Origin: Acidimicrobiales bacterium MED-G01
GTDB lineage: Bacteria > Actinomycetota > Acidimicrobiia > Acidimicrobiales > Poriferisodalaceae
Assembly (NCBI GenBank): GCA_002457435.1
Contig: NTLA01000014.1
Location: 1 to 50,847 of the forward strand
Direction: 5' to 3'
DNA length: 50,847 nt
Below the pieces are notes generated by a model, which searched no databases, was not told where the DNA came from, and worked only from the letters and a program-made list of their open reading frames with translations. The translations under genes were made by a program, and so were the position numbers. How positions within the stretch are numbered: position 1 is the stretch's first letter; the number at the start of each line of letters is the position of its first letter. This document shows, piece by piece, positions 48,819 through 50,847 of the stretch.

Positions 48819-50308
48819 TGGGCGCCCTACAACTTCTCGGATTCGTTGGACCATCAGTTAACTGGTGGGCTTTATTACCCCAAATCATTCTCTTAGGAGC
48901 AGCACTAGCAATCCTGCTAGCCAGTGCCCTTGCCCCGCAGCGAACGTCAACAGCTTTTGCGACCGTCACCACACTCTGCTCGGCGGTCACTTCATCAATC
49001 ATTGCCATAGGTCTCTGGAATGACGTAAAGACCGAGGGCCCCTCGTCATCAATAGCGTCGGCTTTTGGGGTTGATGGGTTCAGCATCTTTTTCACCATGC
49101 TGATCTTGATTGGCCTAGCGGCGACGGCACTCCTTTCACATGACTATCTAGATCGTGAAGGGATTGATCCCCCCGAGTTTCATGCATTGCTCCTGTGCTC
49201 AGCTGCCGGAGCGATTGTTATGGCGTCAGCCAACGACCTGATAGTGATGTTTCTTGGCTTAGAAGCACTATCTATAGGTATCTACGTCATGATCGCCATG
49301 CATCATCGACGATCGGAAGCTCGAGAATCAGCGATCAAGTACTTCGTCCTTGGAGCATTCAGCTCAGCCTTCTTGCTCTATGGAATCGCACTTACCTATG
49401 GAGCGACGGGGTCCACCAACCTCGTCCATGTTCGCGACTATCTCGATGCCGTCGTGTTTCGGGATCAACATTTACTTATGGCAGCTATGGCGCTCTTGCT
49501 TGTCGGCCTTTCGTTCAAAGTAGCCGCAGTACCGTTCCACTTCTGGGCACCAGATGTCTACCAGGGTGCACCGAGTCCCGTGACCGGGTGGATGGCCTCA
49601 ATAGCGAAGGCTGCTGGTTTCGCGGCCCTACTAAGGATCTTCTTCGCAGCTTTTGCCAGCCACGACGTTGATTGGGCTCCCATAGTTGGGGTGTTAGCTG
49701 TCATTACCCTGGTTATCGGCGCGGTAATGGCCATACTGCAGACTGACGTCAAACGAATGCTTGCGTTCTCATCAGTGAGTCACGCTGGATACGTTCTCGT
49801 CGCCGTCCACGCAGCAAGTGCTGACGGCACTTCAGCAGCACTGTTTTACCTCTTTACATACACCATTATGGTTTTGGGAACCTTTGCGGTCGTGGGTGCA
49901 ATGGGGACCGACGATGAACACCCGCTGAGCCGGTACGCAGGCCTAGGACGCAGCAGGCCGGTATTAGCACTCGGGTTCACGGTGCTGTTGTTCGCCCAGG
50001 CCGGAATTCCGGTGACCTCTGGGTTCATCGCAAAGTTCCAAGTCATTGCTGCGGCAGTTAATAACGAAAGCTACTTCATAGCTGGCGCGGCAATGATGAC
50101 CGCTGTCATCGGCGCCTTTATGTACTTACGCATTGTGATGGTCATGTACGTGACAGACGAGGAAGAAGAGAGGACCTCGAGAACATGGCACTGGACCACT
50201 TCAACGGTCGTGATTGCGGCAGTCGGCTTCACTATTCTCGCCGGCGTAGTACCTCAATTTCTCATTGAATTCGCTGAAGATGCCGTCCCAATATTGATCC
50301 GAGGGTGA
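48818..50308 (+). CDS. nuoN: NADH-quinone oxidoreductase subunit N
   Basis: This is the third antiporter-like subunit, 496 residues. FLGLEALSIGIYVMIAMHH carries the TM5 Glu; FKVAAVPFHFWAPDVYQGAPSPVTGWMAS and KRMLAFSSVSHAGYVL are family landmarks. It closes the fourteen-gene operon. Its stop is followed by a 181-nt gap. Confidence 0.97.
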   Translation: MGALQLLGFVGPSVNWWALLPQIILLGAALAILLASALAPQRTSTAFATVTTLCSAVTSSIIAIGLWNDVKTEGPSSSIASAFGVDGFSIFFTMLILIGLAATALLSHDYLDREGIDPPEFHALLLCSAAGAIVMASANDLIVMFLGLEALSIGIYVMIAMHHRRSEARESAIKYFVLGAFSSAFLLYGIALTYGATGSTNLVHVRDYLDAVVFRDQHLLMAAMALLLVGLSFKVAAVPFHFWAPDVYQGAPSPVTGWMASIAKAAGFAALLRIFFAAFASHDVDWAPIVGVLAVITLVIGAVMAILQTDVKRMLAFSSVSHAGYVLVAVHAASADGTSAALFYLFTYTIMVLGTFAVVGAMGTDDEHPLSRYAGLGRSRPVLALGFTVLLFAQAGIPVTSGFIAKFQVIAAAVNNESYFIAGAAMMTAVIGAFMYLRIVMVMYVTDEEEERTSRTWHWTTSTVVIAAVGFTILAGVVPQFLIEFAEDAVPILIRG

Positions 50309-50446
50309 GGTTCGAGGACGTGTCAAATCGCCAATACTGGCTCTGTGAAAGAAGAAACAAGAATCGTGGTCAACAATCACGTCTTTTCTCTTCAAGGCAC
50401 GATAACTTGCACTACGTCCGAAGCCCGCGGAATGAGGCACCGCGCA

Positions 50447-50470
50447 GGGTTTTGGCAAGCCCCGAAACCC
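50447..50470. terminator. Hairpin after the nuo operon
   Basis: A 9-bp stem GGGTTTTGG/CCGAAACCC (one G-T pair) has a 6-nt loop. It lies between nuoN and the second nuoA. There is no T-run, so intrinsic termination is possible but not sure. Confidence 0.35.
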
Positions 50471-50475
50471 CTAAC

Positions 50476-50481
50476 TAGTCT
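50476..50481 (+). promoter_or_regulatory. Putative -10 element of the second nuoA
   Basis: TAGTCT stands 8 nt before the GTG start with no ribosome binding site between, as in other leaderless candidates here. It implies that a new transcript begins at this point. Confidence 0.35.
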
Positions 50482-50489
50482 CAATAATC

Positions 50490-50847
50490 GTGTCGGAATT
50501 ACTGCGGAGTTACCTGACTGTCGGCATCTTCGGTGTTGCGGCTATTGCCATGGCTGGAGCCATGCTGACCATCGCACGCATTCTCCGTCCGCAGCGCCCG
50601 ACCCCACAGAAGCTGATTGCATACGAAAGTGGAGTCGACCCTGTGGGTGGGGACTGGGCCCAGAGCCAGATTCGCTACTATGTCTTCGCTGTTTTGTTTG
50701 TCCTTTTCGATGTTGAAGCAGTTTTCATTTTCCCGTGGGCGACCCGGTTAGAAATCTATGGAGTCTTCGGGTTAATTGAAATGGCGATCTTCATCTTCAT
50801 CCTCGTACTTGGCTTGTTCTATGCCTGGCGCAAGGGTGTTCTGAGAT
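50490..50847 (+). CDS. nuoA2: Second, divergent NuoA (NADH-quinone oxidoreductase subunit A), cut at window end
   Basis: The first 119 codons of a three-helix protein are visible, starting with GTG. The family loop reads IAYESGVDPVGGDWAQSQIRYY, and the second helix has LFVLFDVEAVFIFPWA. It is clearly NuoA but quite unlike the first copy. The conserved Cys of the first loop is Ser here (ESG instead of ECG), and helices share little identity. Similar second NuoA proteins head partial nuo clusters without nuoEFG in Streptomyces, so a second complex I-like operon may follow. The open end leaves the length unknown. Confidence 0.9.
   Translation, partial: MSELLRSYLTVGIFGVAAIAMAGAMLTIARILRPQRPTPQKLIAYESGVDPVGGDWAQSQIRYYVFAVLFVLFDVEAVFIFPWATRLEIYGVFGLIEMAIFIFILVLGLFYAWRKGVLR

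Noticed and set aside
50345-50716. Plus-strand frame of 123 codons overlapping the second nuoA
   Set aside because: The NuoA frame over the same bases has clear family motifs; the other frame has none.
1-50847. Mobile elements, prophage genes or CRISPR arrays
   Set aside because: I saw no transposase, integrase, phage structural gene or regularly spaced repeats. The poly-gamma-glutamate hydrolase-like gene has phage relatives but stands alone.

Overview
The window looks like chromosomal DNA of a moderate-GC (roughly 50%) actinobacterium, most likely an uncultivated, probably aquatic member of the class Acidimicrobiia; the class is inference. Support comes from a WhiB regulator, an MshA-type glycosyltransferase followed by a YbjN-domain gene as in mycobacteria, Orn, a MenJ/geranylgeranyl-reductase-like gene beside the respiratory genes, a full actinobacterial-style nuoA-N operon, and many GTG/TTG starts with apparent leaderless promoters (TANNNT 5-9 nt before the start codon). 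No mobile element, phage gene or CRISPR array was seen.

Layout. 1-7.7 kb: the end of ctaB (heme O synthase), then a seven-gene cytochrome oxidase operon. It opens with two paralogs that keep the fold of COX1 and COX3 but have lost the key residues, plus a membrane protein with a His/Asp-rich tail, followed by genuine ctaC (with fused cytochrome c), ctaD, ctaE and a subunit IV gene. 7.7-16.5 kb: housekeeping genes (serS, a pair of crcB/fluC-like genes, pdxH, a poly-gamma-glutamate hydrolase-like gene, ccdA and a TlpA thioredoxin, whiB, an MBL-fold hydrolase, orn, dut, ybaK, tRNA-Lys). 16.6-27.5 kb: a YtcJ-like amidohydrolase, a CobW-type GTPase, a histidine phosphatase, a MoaD-like protein, mshA-ybjN, proC, a SAM hydrolase (DUF62), a 29-residue membrane peptide, and hemC-hemD-HAD phosphatase. 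27.5-35.3 kb: a menaquinone/geranylgeranyl reductase and a membrane cytochrome c on the minus strand, diverging from a seven-gene bc/b6f-like operon: small membrane protein, 2x[4Fe-4S] ferredoxin, split cytochrome b (b6 and subunit IV), Rieske protein, diheme cytochrome c, unknown membrane protein. 35.3-50.3 kb: complete complex I operon nuoABCDEFGHIJKLMN. At the right edge a second, different nuoA begins, probably the first gene of a second complex I-like cluster.

Together the window encodes most of a menaquinone-based respiratory chain: NADH enters through Nuo, quinol is oxidised by a b6f-like complex, and electrons pass through membrane cytochromes c to a caa3-type oxidase. ctaB, ccdA/tlpA, hemC/hemD and the quinone reductase supply heme, reductant and quinone.

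The most unusual items are (i) the ligand-less COX1/COX3 pair heading the oxidase operon, (ii) a dicluster ferredoxin encoded with a b6f-like complex that carries the cysteine expected for covalent heme cn/ci, (iii) an (I/V)PxxL(L/F)xxS segment at the N-termini of two respiratory proteins from divergent transcripts, and (iv) the second nuoA.
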